A DNA stretch of 64,000 nucleotides, taken from assembly GCF_000801105.2 (NCBI RefSeq), contig NC_079517.1:14384001-14448000 (forward strand), written 5' to 3'. The DNA comes from Raphanus sativus. Its lineage: Eukaryota > Streptophyta > Magnoliopsida > Brassicales > Brassicaceae. Both the position numbers and the translations under genes were made by a program. Positions 55,202-64,000 of the stretch are shown here, one piece after another (the stretch's first letter is position 1; each line of letters begins with the position of its first letter). A model generated the notes under the pieces. The model was not told where the DNA came from. It saw only the letters and a list, made by a program, of their open reading frames with translations, and searched no databases.

Positions 55202-56554
55202 CTAATATTTGATATAAGCAATAGAAGAGGTGTTGGCGACTTTAATGAGCGTACCAAGAAGAGGAGCGACCAAACATTTCTTGTCCTTCTCCTTGTAAAA
55301 GTAACCCAAACACTTGCAATCACGATCGCATTTCGCCTTGCATTCGTTTACAGAAGCTGGCCCTTGTCCATCGTTAACATACGGACCATTAAAGTGCTCA
55401 ACACTGACTATTTTAAAATAGTTTACCGTTTTACCCTTGTTTCTCCCGCCGCAAAACCCAGTCGTTTTTGGTGCCGAGCATGTCTCGCTCCAAGCGAACA
55501 AACCTTTCGGTGTAGGGCACCCAACGCACATTCCTCGGCTGCAATACCCAAACTCGCCGCAGAACGACGGCAAGCCACATGGACGGACGAAGTTCCTGGA
55601 GAAGAAGGCAAAACTCTCTTCCCATTCCATATACGTAGCCGGCTGAAAGTAGGAGAAGGCCTTGAGGCTCCCGTCTGAACCGAGTCTTAGATACGAGATA
55701 GTTCCGTTGTAGTTAATTTTGCTTAGGATATCTGAGGGCCGGGATTGGAGTAACCTGCGGTTATTACCAGGGTTTGGTTGTGGAGCTGGCTCTAGGAGGA
55801 GCTCGTAAGCTGACGGCTCCGTTAAGTTATCGAACTCTCTTCTAACGGCGAACGTGACCGTGCCGCGGTAGTCCTCGTACGGCCATCCACCGTAAGCTAA
55901 CGGCTGTCCAGTTTTGTTAACGTACATGGTTAAATCACCTTTGTTGCTAAGCACCATGCTGTACGGTCCATCCGAGCCGTCCATATCGGATGTACGACTG
56001 ACGAGTTTGTTAACTCCGTTAAGTCTTAGCGACTGGCCTACAAGAAGCGTATCGGTCGGATGGTCGAAACTCTGCCAAACGAACTTGCCGTTTTTGTCGT
56101 GTAGCACCATGTTTCCGTTGGGCAGGATCTGTAACCCGGTGACGCCTTTGTTGGCCGTGTTGGTCTGCCACTTTACTTGGCCGTCTAACTCAGCGAGCGC
56201 GAGGTTTCCATCGCGCCCGAGCGAGAGAGTAGAGTTATCTCCGACCGGGTTGTTCCGGTTTGCGTCCCAGATCCAACGTGGGTAGTCCAAGTCACGCCTG
56301 GTTCCGACTCGGAGAGCTAACACGTAGGCGCTAGGGGTGGTATTGTAAAACATGAGCTGGAAAGGGTTGGTAAAGAAGCTCTGGTTCTCTGAACTGAGGA
56401 AACGGTAATCAGCATTGTACTCCATGATGTATGGGGCGTAGGATGGTTCGTTGAGGACTCTGAATTGTTTCTCGGGAGGGACTTGGGCTATAACCACTGA
56501 AACAGTGGCAATGGTAAGTGCCGTGGCTAGCAAGATATATAATTGTAGCTTCAT
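55202..56554 (-). CDS. Secreted mannose-lectin-like protein with apple/PAN domain, first copy
   Basis: An intronless gene for 450 residues. Signal peptide about 1-23 (LLATALTIATVSVVIA). The bulb-type lectin domain spans about 75-190 (RWIWDANRNNPVGDNSTLSL, WQSFDHPTDTLLVGQSL). The mannose sites, normally QxDxNxVxY, are altered here (GRDGNLALAE, LPNGNMVLHD), so sugar binding may be weak or different. A cysteine-rich EGF-like part (CGLPSFCGEFGYC) and a C-terminal PAN/apple part (CKAKCDRDCKCLGYFY) follow. There is no kinase domain, so it is not a receptor. Many N-glycosylation sites fit an apoplastic protein. It matches the At1g78820/At1g78830 pair from memory. It has a paralogue 1 kb upstream in the same orientation. 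TATATATA at 56626-56633 is its likely TATA box. Confidence 0.9.
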   Translation of the reverse strand: MKLQLYILLATALTIATVSVVIAQVPPEKQFRVLNEPSYAPYIMEYNADYRFLSSENQSFFTNPFQLMFYNTTPSAYVLALRVGTRRDLDYPRWIWDANRNNPVGDNSTLSLGRDGNLALAELDGQVKWQTNTANKGVTGLQILPNGNMVLHDKNGKFVWQSFDHPTDTLLVGQSLRLNGVNKLVSRTSDMDGSDGPYSMVLSNKGDLTMYVNKTGQPLAYGGWPYEDYRGTVTFAVRREFDNLTEPSAYELLLEPAPQPNPGNNRRLLQSRPSDILSKINYNGTISYLRLGSDGSLKAFSYFQPATYMEWEESFAFFSRNFVRPCGLPSFCGEFGYCSRGMCVGCPTPKGLFAWSETCSAPKTTGFCGGRNKGKTVNYFKIVSVEHFNGPYVNDGQGPASVNECKAKCDRDCKCLGYFYKEKDKKCLVAPLLGTLIKVANTSSIAYIKY

Positions 56555-56639
56555 TCCTCTTTGTTTTTCTAAGAGTTTAGTAGTAGCGAGGTGAGCTGAT
56601 ATTCAGAAGAATTAGCTTGTGATGGTATATATAGAGTTC

Positions 56640-57579
56640 TTAAGTTAGAACGTTGGGTGTATTCGTTTGAATAGTCCTAGTTGCAAATTTTGACTTGATA
56701 CAAACCAAGCAAATTGGTGATGTACAGTACAAGGGGCCAATGGCTTATTTATGATTTGGATAAGGTTTATGTTGAGAATTTTAGAATATTCTCATTTGCA
56801 CAGTAAAGTTTTCTTATCGGACTGTTTAATTTCCTAACTGAACTAGTAAGATTATTGCAACCTTGGATCAAATTCATTAATGTCTCTTAGACTTTCAAGG
56901 TCGCTAAACTGTGGAGCTTGAGATTAAGGTTCTCTAGAGCCACATCAAGCTTTAACCAAACCATCCCTAAATGCAGAGAGCCTGGAGATGAAGTAGGAAA
57001 ACTACTAAAAACCTTACATGCATAGTCCAGGCTCAGGTGCATGTATCAATGTCTCACACTTATATATGATCAACGGCAGCTCAAATGGCCAATATTTCAT
57101 CATATTGACGTCATTCAACAAGATTTAAATACAAAATTTATAATCATCATTGTCAAAGTTTAACCTCAACCAGTAACGAATGATTCCTTGTCAAAATCCA
57201 CATACTGCACCTATGTATATTTCTGGAACTGGCTATCCCGGTGGCTTTGTTTACAGACTGCTAAATAATTATTTTTTCCATTCTACAATTTTTTTTTCCG
57301 GTCAAATTTCCATTCTACAATTATTGTTTATTTTTTATCCTTATTTAATCCTTTTGTAAATGAAATCATGCCAAATAATGTTTGCTTGCACGTGGGATCG
57401 TGCGTTACTGACAAGCATTTCAAATATACATACATGTATATCTCAAATTTATTCATAAACTTCATTCACTTCACTTTATTACAATGTAGTTTATAAAATG
57501 ATAAACAAACCAAAGTTGACCTTATTAAACGAAAACAACACAACATAATCTCAAATGACTTCCACACACCTCAAAGAAC
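56640..57579. other. Spacer between the two lectin genes
   Basis: This holds the promoter of the first lectin gene and the 3' flank of the second. There are no repeats with definable ends and no gene. Confidence 0.45.
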
Positions 57580-58899
57580 TCACTTCTTGTTAGCATTAGG
57601 AGCCTTGACATAAGCAACAAGCGAAGAATCTCCGGTTCTAGTCAATGTCTTGAGCTCATAACCCAACCAACACCTTGAACTCTTCCTGTTGTAGAAGAAC
57701 CCTAAACACTTACAATCTCTCGTACACTTCTCTCCACACGCTTTCTCCGTAGCCGACGAGCCACCGTTATACTTAGTCATGAAACTATCAGCTCCTTCGA
57801 TCTTGAAATAATGAAACGTCTTGGGATCGCAACTTGCTAGACTCGGAGTCTTACAAGTCTCGTCCCATCCAAGAAGCCCTTTGTCGCTAGGACAAGCGTT
57901 ACACTGACCTTTCTTGCACAAGCCAAAGTCCAAACAATGCTCAGGGATCCTACACTCGTCGTTACCGTCAGTATCGTCGTTAGTAAACGCCGTGTAAGTC
58001 ACGTCCCAAGCGGTCGCAGTCGCTGCGGTACTATAACTCCAAACTCTAACGTTTCCGTCTGATTCTAAACGAATGAAACTCAACGTGGCATTGTGCTTCG
58101 GGCGCGAGAGGAAGGTGGAGACGTTGAATTTAGAACCAGAGTCGACGCCTTCCATGTGTAAACCCCACGTGGTGTCGGAATCTTCCACGGCTTGGAACGT
58201 CATGGACTGTAGTTGAGTGATCTTGGAGAAGAACTCGTAGCTGTAATAAGCGATAGGTTTAGGAGTTTTGTTTGTCGTGTAGTACAAGACAAGCTTCTTG
58301 GCTTCCATCACGAGACTGTATGGTCCGTTTGTGTTAACAGATGGAGACCGTCTGCTTACAAGTTTGTTCCGACCATTGAGTTTAAGCGATTGTCCAACAA
58401 GAAGAGTGTCTGTCGGAGAATCAAAACTCTGCCATATAAACTTTCCGTTTTTGTCGTATATTACCATATTGCCATTCTCCAAGATCTTGATCCCCACGGC
58501 ACCTTTGTTAGCGGTGTTGGTTTGCCACACCATGCGACCATCGGCTTCGGCGAGGACGAGGTTTCCGTCTTCGCCGAAAGTCAACGTCGCGTTTTCTTTG
58601 ACCGGTGAACCTCTGTTAGCTTCCCAGACCCATCGGAGAGTGGATTCTTGAGCTCTGTTTCCGATTCTGAGAGCGAGAGTGTATGCGTTTGGGGTTGTGT
58701 TGTAGAAACAGAGACGGAAGTTGTCGTTGAAAGGTTGGAAGCCACGTACGTCGGGGTTGTATTCGATGGGACTGTAGTCGGTGTAGCCTCCTTCGTTGAC
58801 TACGTGGAACTGCTCGTCGACGGGGACTTTGGCTTGTGCTCCGATCAAGAAGATGGAGAGAGTTAAGCAGAGAGCTGCTGGTGTTATTGAGAATTTCAT
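57580..58899 (-). CDS. Secreted mannose-lectin-like protein with apple/PAN domain, second copy
   Basis: An intronless gene for 439 residues. Signal peptide about 1-23 (LCLTLSIFLIGAQA). The bulb-type lectin domain contains RWVWEANRGSPVKENATLTF and WQSFDSPTDTLLVGQSLKL; the sites read GEDGNLVLAE and LENGNMVIYD, again not the full QxDxNxVxY. A cysteine-rich block (CRIPEHCLDFGLCKKGQC) and PAN/apple end (CGEKCTRDCKCLGFFY) follow. The tail is KAPNANKK. It matches At1g78850/At1g78860 from memory; one of these is a phosphate-starvation and wall-glycan-linked lectin in Arabidopsis. A TATA box, TATAAATA on the minus strand, lies at 58959-58966, 60 bp upstream. It is intact. Confidence 0.9.
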   Translation of the reverse strand: MKFSITPAALCLTLSIFLIGAQAKVPVDEQFHVVNEGGYTDYSPIEYNPDVRGFQPFNDNFRLCFYNTTPNAYTLALRIGNRAQESTLRWVWEANRGSPVKENATLTFGEDGNLVLAEADGRMVWQTNTANKGAVGIKILENGNMVIYDKNGKFIWQSFDSPTDTLLVGQSLKLNGRNKLVSRRSPSVNTNGPYSLVMEAKKLVLYYTTNKTPKPIAYYSYEFFSKITQLQSMTFQAVEDSDTTWGLHMEGVDSGSKFNVSTFLSRPKHNATLSFIRLESDGNVRVWSYSTAATATAWDVTYTAFTNDDTDGNDECRIPEHCLDFGLCKKGQCNACPSDKGLLGWDETCKTPSLASCDPKTFHYFKIEGADSFMTKYNGGSSATEKACGEKCTRDCKCLGFFYNRKSSRCWLGYELKTLTRTGDSSLVAYVKAPNANKK

Positions 58900-58958
58900 T
58901 TTTTTTAAGGTGTGTTTAATGGATCTTGGTGTGTTTAAGGGATATAGAATGAGTTTTC

Positions 58959-58966
58959 TATTTATA
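58959..58966 (-). promoter_or_regulatory. TATA box of the second lectin gene
   Basis: TATAAATA read on the minus strand, about 60 bp before the ATG at 58899. Confidence 0.5.
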
Positions 58967-58989
58967 GAAGCAAAGGACGTCGATCTTTA

Positions 58990-59304
58990 TGTGTTATTAA
59001 TTTTAAAATGTTTAAAATAGTATTTTCGACGACTTTTTGGTCTTTGTTTTGCTATATTAAATATTTTGATGGTTTTGCTTCATACATTAATTCAAGGGAG
59101 TAAATATTTTACCAGTCAATGCTAACCCGTGCACGATTGACAATGAACAAGATCCGAGTTAAGGTGTCATGATGTCAAAGATTTATCAGATGTAGAAGCC
59201 AGTTTCAAAAAAAAAAAGATTTATCAGATGTAATTCAGTCAGAGCTAGTTAACAAACAGACGGGACATTAACTGTAGTTGTGTTTCAGCAAGTAGTAATC
59301 TACA
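58990..59304. other. Spacer upstream of the second lectin gene
   Basis: This is probable promoter sequence. AAGATTTATCAGATGTA is repeated at about 59179 and 59217. Confidence 0.4.
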
Positions 59305-59869
59305 TCTATACTATTAAAAGAAAAACATTTTAAAAAAATTTATTTATACAAAGTTGTTGCACCCCTTTTATTTTTTTGTCTAACCTATTATACATAACTA
59401 ATATGACTAAATATTGTAACTATCCCTCTTTATAGCAATCAAATAAAATCCTCCCACATTTAAACAAAACCTATTACCATTTATTGACATTAGATGCTAT
59501 AATCACAACCTTCAACATATAACCTTTTAAATATGTAAGTTTGGTATAAACTCTTTTTTTTTTCTGAACCATATAACCTTCGACCTATAACCTGGAAGTA
59601 TAAACCATTCTTTATATTACAAATGTTTTCTATAAAATGTTTGTATGAATATTATTTGATAAAATGTTCATGTTTAAAAGAGTTACATAACGATATACAT
59701 ACAAAATTTTAAATAAACTAATTCATAAAATATATAATTTTAAATAGATTCTCTTCTTCGATATAATATGACTTTGTAACATAAAAATATACAACAATTT
59801 CAAAATAATTCAAAATTTTTATTTACAATCCAAAAAAATCCGCGCTTTCAATCGCAGATCAAAATCTAG
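59305..59869 (+). mobile_element. Non-autonomous Helitron, 565 bp
   Basis: The start is TCTATACTATTAAAAGAAAA after A. The end is CCGCGCTTTCAATCGCAG, an imperfect hairpin, then ATCAAAATCTAG followed by T. There is no coding content. Its ends resemble those of the 42298 family. Confidence 0.72.
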
Positions 59870-60236
59870 TATTTATTGATTTTATACAAACCTTTATATT
59901 TTCTTGAATAAAAGAATTGGATATTTGTTTATCAAATGTATTTTGTGACAGCTAAAAATATGGCATGTTTTCTTTTACAAAGCCAGTCAATATTATTATA
60001 CTATTAGTTTTGTTGGTTTTGAAAATCAATTTCGAAAAGGTACGGGAGCTGTGTAATGTTATTTGTTACAAAGAAATAAATAACGCTTTTGACTAGGACC
60101 AGCCCCTTTTTAATTATGACCCACAGCGAAGGATGCTCGTGGTCGAGTTTATCGTCTCTCTGGAATTGATTGATATATTTATTAACTCAGGATATACTGA
60201 ACTCGATATTCAAATACATGCAATCATTAAAATAAA

Positions 60237-60554
60237 CTAGTGAGTAGTTAGAAACTAATAATAAATTAATAACCTATCTAAAAGTCTAAAACCTAATAAA
60301 AATATGACAAATAATAAAAGCTAATATAACATATAAATTTAATATTAATAAAATAAAATTCGTTTTTATTTATATAGAATATTCATCAAGGCTATTATTT
60401 TAAATTAATGATTTAGTGACTCAGCTCAAAACAAATAATACATCAATGATAATTTAGCTTAAACTTAATAAAAATATGAGAAATAAATAAAATTAGCTAA
60501 AATCATGGAGAACATGACAAGTAAGCAAAATCACTTCATAAATAATAGTATAGA
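60237..60554 (-). mobile_element. Possible Helitron fragment related to the 39122 element
   Basis: Read on the minus strand it starts TCTATACTATTATTTATGAA followed by GTGATTTTGCTTACTTGTCA, very like the 39232 start. The similarity continues for about 200 bp. A CTAG with T follows at 60240-60236 on that strand, but no hairpin precedes it, so the 3' end is uncertain. Confidence 0.4.
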
Positions 60555-60579
60555 CTACAGAGAGTTCCATGTATTATAT

Positions 60580-60850
60580 ACTCCATCCGTTTCTAAATAT
60601 TATATATTTTAGACTTTTCACACATTAATAAAAACATATTTAATTTCATTTATATATATTTTTTTCTGATTATTTTTCTTATAATTTTAAGCCAATAAAA
60701 ATCTAATAAATGCTATTAATTTTTTGAAGTTTACAATAAATTAATAAGACATGTATTAAAAATGTACAAAATAAACTTTTTTGAAACAAAATTTTTCTTT
60801 AGAACATGTAATTTTATGAAACTGATTAAGGAATTATACTGTACATTTTG
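60580..60850. mobile_element. Possible Stowaway/mariner-like terminus
   Basis: TACTCCATCCGTTTCTAAAT at 60580 is the start typical of Stowaway MITEs with a TA target. The opposite end is not recognisable, so it may be truncated or degenerate. Confidence 0.35.
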
Positions 60851-61332
60851 TAGGAACAAGAGCAAAACAAACTGACTAAACCAAAATTTACAATTTTCGA
60901 TTAATTTATGGTTGGAAATATAATCTGATCGGAGAATTTTAAAAATTTAATCGAATTGGCTAGAACCGAGCGGCTTGGGACATAACAAGAAAACCCAAAA
61001 ACTAAATAAACAAAAATTAACCATTTTACATACCTAATTTGTCTTTTTGTCTACTGACAATTTACCTAATAAACTGATATATAAACCGATTTTGGTGTAA
61101 TTCAGAATGAATAGTAACACCCAAAACTGAATCTAATAACTTAATTTTGGAACCAAACCAGAATTTAGTTCAATTTACTTGTGTCAGTTTTTAAAACTGA
61201 AAAAACTGAAAAACCAAATAAATCAATTCGGAAAATTGTATAAGCCGAATGCCCAACTATTATACGGAGATGAACAATATTTTTTTAGTTATGTGTTTGT
61301 AAGATTAATCTTATAAACACATAATTAAGGTT
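60851..61332. other. Spacer
   Basis: No feature is supported; the sequence is AT-rich with some AACCGA/ACCAAA motifs. Confidence 0.35.
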
Positions 61333-61588
61333 CTGGTCCTAGTGGTCTAGAATTTTGATACTACGTTTAGCAATTTTGCTTCGACGCCCCATCTCCACGT
61401 ATTTATTTTACCATGGATGTGGCAGCCAAGTTAGTTTAAACGTAGGCGTTGGTGCTGTTGTGCTCCTGGGTTTAATCCACCATAGGAGGAATGCTTTACG
61501 TTAAAATGGCATTAGCGCCGGCCGGATCTTGGATCTGGGGGATTATGGGATTTGACCCAGAACCTCCGGATGATAAGAAAAAAAAAAA
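61333..61588 (+). mobile_element. Possible SINE-like retroelement
   Basis: A tRNA A-box-like TCCTAGTGGTCTAG near the start, a B-box-like GGGTTTAATCC at about 61470, and a 12-bp A-run at 61577-61588. The A and B boxes are too far apart (about 120 bp) for a normal SINE head, so there may be an insertion in it. Confidence 0.35.
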
Positions 61589-62541
61589 TTAATCTGCCAC
61601 CTGTTTACTTTATACAGAATCTAAAGAAAGTGGAAGGTGTTAATTATGATCTAGACCGGCTCACCATGTGTGTCCCAATACCCGGCGGCTTGCCAGGTGT
61701 GTGTGGCCCCCGATAAGTCTTATTCGACGGCTGAACTTTTTGCGATTATTTTTGTGGTCCATTTGCCAACTTGTATCAAACATATTTAAAAAGTAATAGA
61801 AAAGGAAATAAATATTCATTTGTTCAGCCTGGTTATAAGAAGCCAGGGCCATTACCCCCATGGGCTTTATAACTAATGGACTGCATTCTTTGTTGCTTAC
61901 CCGGTAAGGATTGCTACGCTACCTTGAGGTTCCAACCTCTATGCGAACGCTTTCAAATCTGATCCCAGTGCGAGAATATACATGTGATACATACACTTAT
62001 ATAAGATTGATACAGAATGTGTGATCATAAAAATAATACTGTGGGTACATATGCAATAACTAATGGGTGTACACCGACAGAAAGGTATATGAGAGTGTAT
62101 CTTGTGCAATGAATGAAACTAGTGGGGGTTAATTAAGATGAGAGGGTATATATGAAAATAGAAAACTAGATGGGATTACGTGTAATAAAAGAAAGCTTTT
62201 AAGTAAAGTCGAAATTATTTAAACACAAGAGGTATTGTCTTGTCAGGCCTATCAGAGATAGACAACGAAACTATCGAGGTAAACTATCATGTAATAAACA
62301 TAAGTAGATGGCCGTACGGAAAAACGATAGCGTTGTTGGCGGTTGGGATCTAACAAATAAAAATGTAGGCTATATTCGTAATAAAACCAAAGTTTTGGGT
62401 AAATATACAATAAACTATAGCTAGAGAAGTCATAGCAGCACGTCAGAATCGAAGAAGACGAGCCGAAGTGTTCTCGATCATCTCTCTCTCTCAAAAGAAA
62501 AAACCCGAACTCTGATCGATCCAACTCACCAGCGCGAGTTA
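61589..62541. other. Upstream region of UBC35
   Basis: 61650-61960 is less AT-rich (ATACCCGGCGGCTTGCCAGG, GCTTACCCGGTAAGGATTGC) but does not read as a protein, and I could not assign it. 62440-62541 is the likely 5' UTR, with a CTCTCTCTC stretch. Confidence 0.35.
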
Positions 62542-63871
62542 ATGGCCAACGGTAATCTACCGAGAAGAATCATAAAGGTTCGTTTCCCCCCAATTTTAGT
62601 TTCTGATCTCATTAGACGAATCTCTGTAACTCTTAATTTCAAAATTGGCATCTGATAGGAAACTCAACGTCTGCTCAGTGAACCGGGTAAAGTGTGGAAG
62701 TTTGAGTTTTGTTGTTAAGGGTAAGTTAAAAATGTTATTTTGATTGTGTTTGTAGCTCCCGGTATAAGTGCATCGCCATCTGAGGATAACATGAGGTACT
62801 TCAACGTTATGGTTCTTGGTCCTTCACAATCCCCTTATGAAGGTAAATTGTTTTACACCTTGTTCATCCTTGGTTTTTTTAATGGTCCTTGCACTCTTTT
62901 AGCCTTCCTTTGGATTAAGTCTACCCATTAGTCATTATTGAAAGTTTAGTTTTTGAAACTTCATTTCATTTCCTAGGAGGGGTTTTTAAGTTGGAGCTCT
63001 TTTTGCCTGAAGAATACCCCATGTCAGCTCCCAAGGTAATGCTCCTTCGTTAGAAAAATTCAATCTTGTTATCAAGTTATGCATACTTCTTCTCATCAGA
63101 TGGTGAGTTGTTAATGCCAGTTTATAAGACCCACCCTAGTTAGTAAGTAAGCTTGTCTATTGGGTTATCTGTAATCTTTGGGAGGAGTGCATCTGGTTCG
63201 GTTATGACAGACTTTGCACTTCTTGTCATTTGTTTCTTTGTTCATATAGGTACATTCAGTTCTTTAACTTTAGATTTTTGAATTAAAATTGGGTTTTGTA
63301 TTTATCTATACTTGAATACTCTGGAAGGCTCTTTTGATGATTTTGATTTGGAACAGGTTAGGTTTCTCACCAAGATATACCATCCTAACATTGATAAGGT
63401 CTTGATATAACTCCTTCCTCTGTTTTTCCTTTTACCATTCACGAAACAATATACATGTGCCTAAACCTGTGTATATGCATGTACAGCTTGGAAGAATCTG
63501 TCTTGATATTCTGAAAGACAAATGGAGCCCTGCTCTCCAAATACGAACAGTTCTCCTAAGGTACTTATCAGTTAATTACATTACATTCTCTCCTCCTGCC
63601 ACAAACCCATAGGGTTTTCTTATTCTACTGATGTCTTGTCCTGAAAAAGTATCCAAGCCCTTCTAAGTGCACCAAACCCTGATGATCCATTGTCTGAGAA
63701 CATTGCTAAGCATTGGAAAACTAATGAGGCCGAAGCTGTGGAGACAGGTAAATGTAGATTTTAAACCATCTAGTTACTACTACCCTGTGTTGGTATCTCA
63801 CATCATCATCCTTGCGAACTATCATCTGTGCAGCTAAGGAATGGACCCGTCTTTACGCAAGCGGGGCATGA
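62542..63871 (+). CDS. UBC35: Ubiquitin-conjugating enzyme E2, UBC13 class (UBC35)
   Basis: Eight exons, 62542-62577, 62659-62686, 62756-62842, 62977-63035, 63357-63398, 63487-63560, 63650-63747 and 63834-63871, encode 153 residues, the full family length. The HPN motif is at 79-81 and the catalytic cysteine at 89 (LGRICLDIL). The helix after it ([20 protein letters not shown]) and the end [12 protein letters not shown] are conserved. UBC13-type E2s pair with UEV1/MMZ proteins to build K63-linked ubiquitin chains for DNA-damage tolerance, iron-deficiency root responses and signalling. The closely similar UBC36 is the alternative, but position after the lectins fits UBC35 (At1g78870). The gene is complete, with the 3' UTR near the window end. 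Confidence 0.95.
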
Positions 63872-64000
63872 TGGATTGGAGAGTGAAAAGAAGATCTCAT
63901 TCATCCAAAATAACATCAAAGTTATAAAAGGCTTATATTTTACTGGCTGTCCTCCCCTCATAATGGTAAAAATGTGTGTTTCGGCACATGGAGTTGTAAT

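Noticed and set aside
55364..55678. Plus-strand ORFs opposite the lectin genes (also 55914-56285 and 58213-58651)
   Set aside because: They are shadows of the lectin frames on the other strand, with no independent support.

Overview
This is plant nuclear DNA. The genes are intron-rich with GT-AG splice sites, the spacers are AT-rich, and transposable elements are dense: Helitrons, CACTA, Harbinger-like and Mutator-like MITEs, LINE fragments and tRNA-derived SINEs. The proteins are close to Arabidopsis thaliana proteins but not identical, and the repeats look like Brassiceae repeats, so a Brassica or a near relative is most likely. No database search was possible; all assignments come from recognising protein and repeat families.

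Layout. Positions 1-14,000 are almost entirely mobile-element sequence: LINE remnants, a Helitron with three repeated 5' ends, a 1.75-kb Harbinger-type element, a truncated LINE with clear target duplications, and a 3.3-kb Helitron carrying a decayed RPA1-like gene. NRAMP1, an intact 11-exon metal transporter gene, follows at 14,605-18,674; a SINE sits in its intron 1 and Helitrons in its intron 2. Next comes a broken EIN3-like gene (EIL3/SLIM1 type, 19,810-21,251), possibly inside another Helitron.

From about 26 kb the gene order matches, from memory, Arabidopsis chromosome 1 At1g78410-At1g78870: VQ10, ICR4/RIP4, BBX22, a last-exon relic of VTE6, an F-box gene outside the remembered series, BEH4, TBL42, two mannose-lectin genes and UBC35. 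Many genes of the Arabidopsis interval are missing, as expected after polyploidy and gene loss. NRAMP1 (At1g80830) and the EIL3 copy (At1g73730) do not belong to this run.

The genes do not form one pathway. They cover metal transport, hormone and light signalling (BEH4, BBX22), ROP-GTPase signalling (ICR4), wall polysaccharide acetylation (TBL42), apoplastic lectins and K63-linked ubiquitin chains (UBC35). The most unusual part is 48.4-53.0 kb. There a CACTA element landed upstream of TBL42, its end plus the proximal TBL42 promoter were duplicated in tandem, and two fold-back elements carrying telomere-like repeats then entered the second CACTA end.
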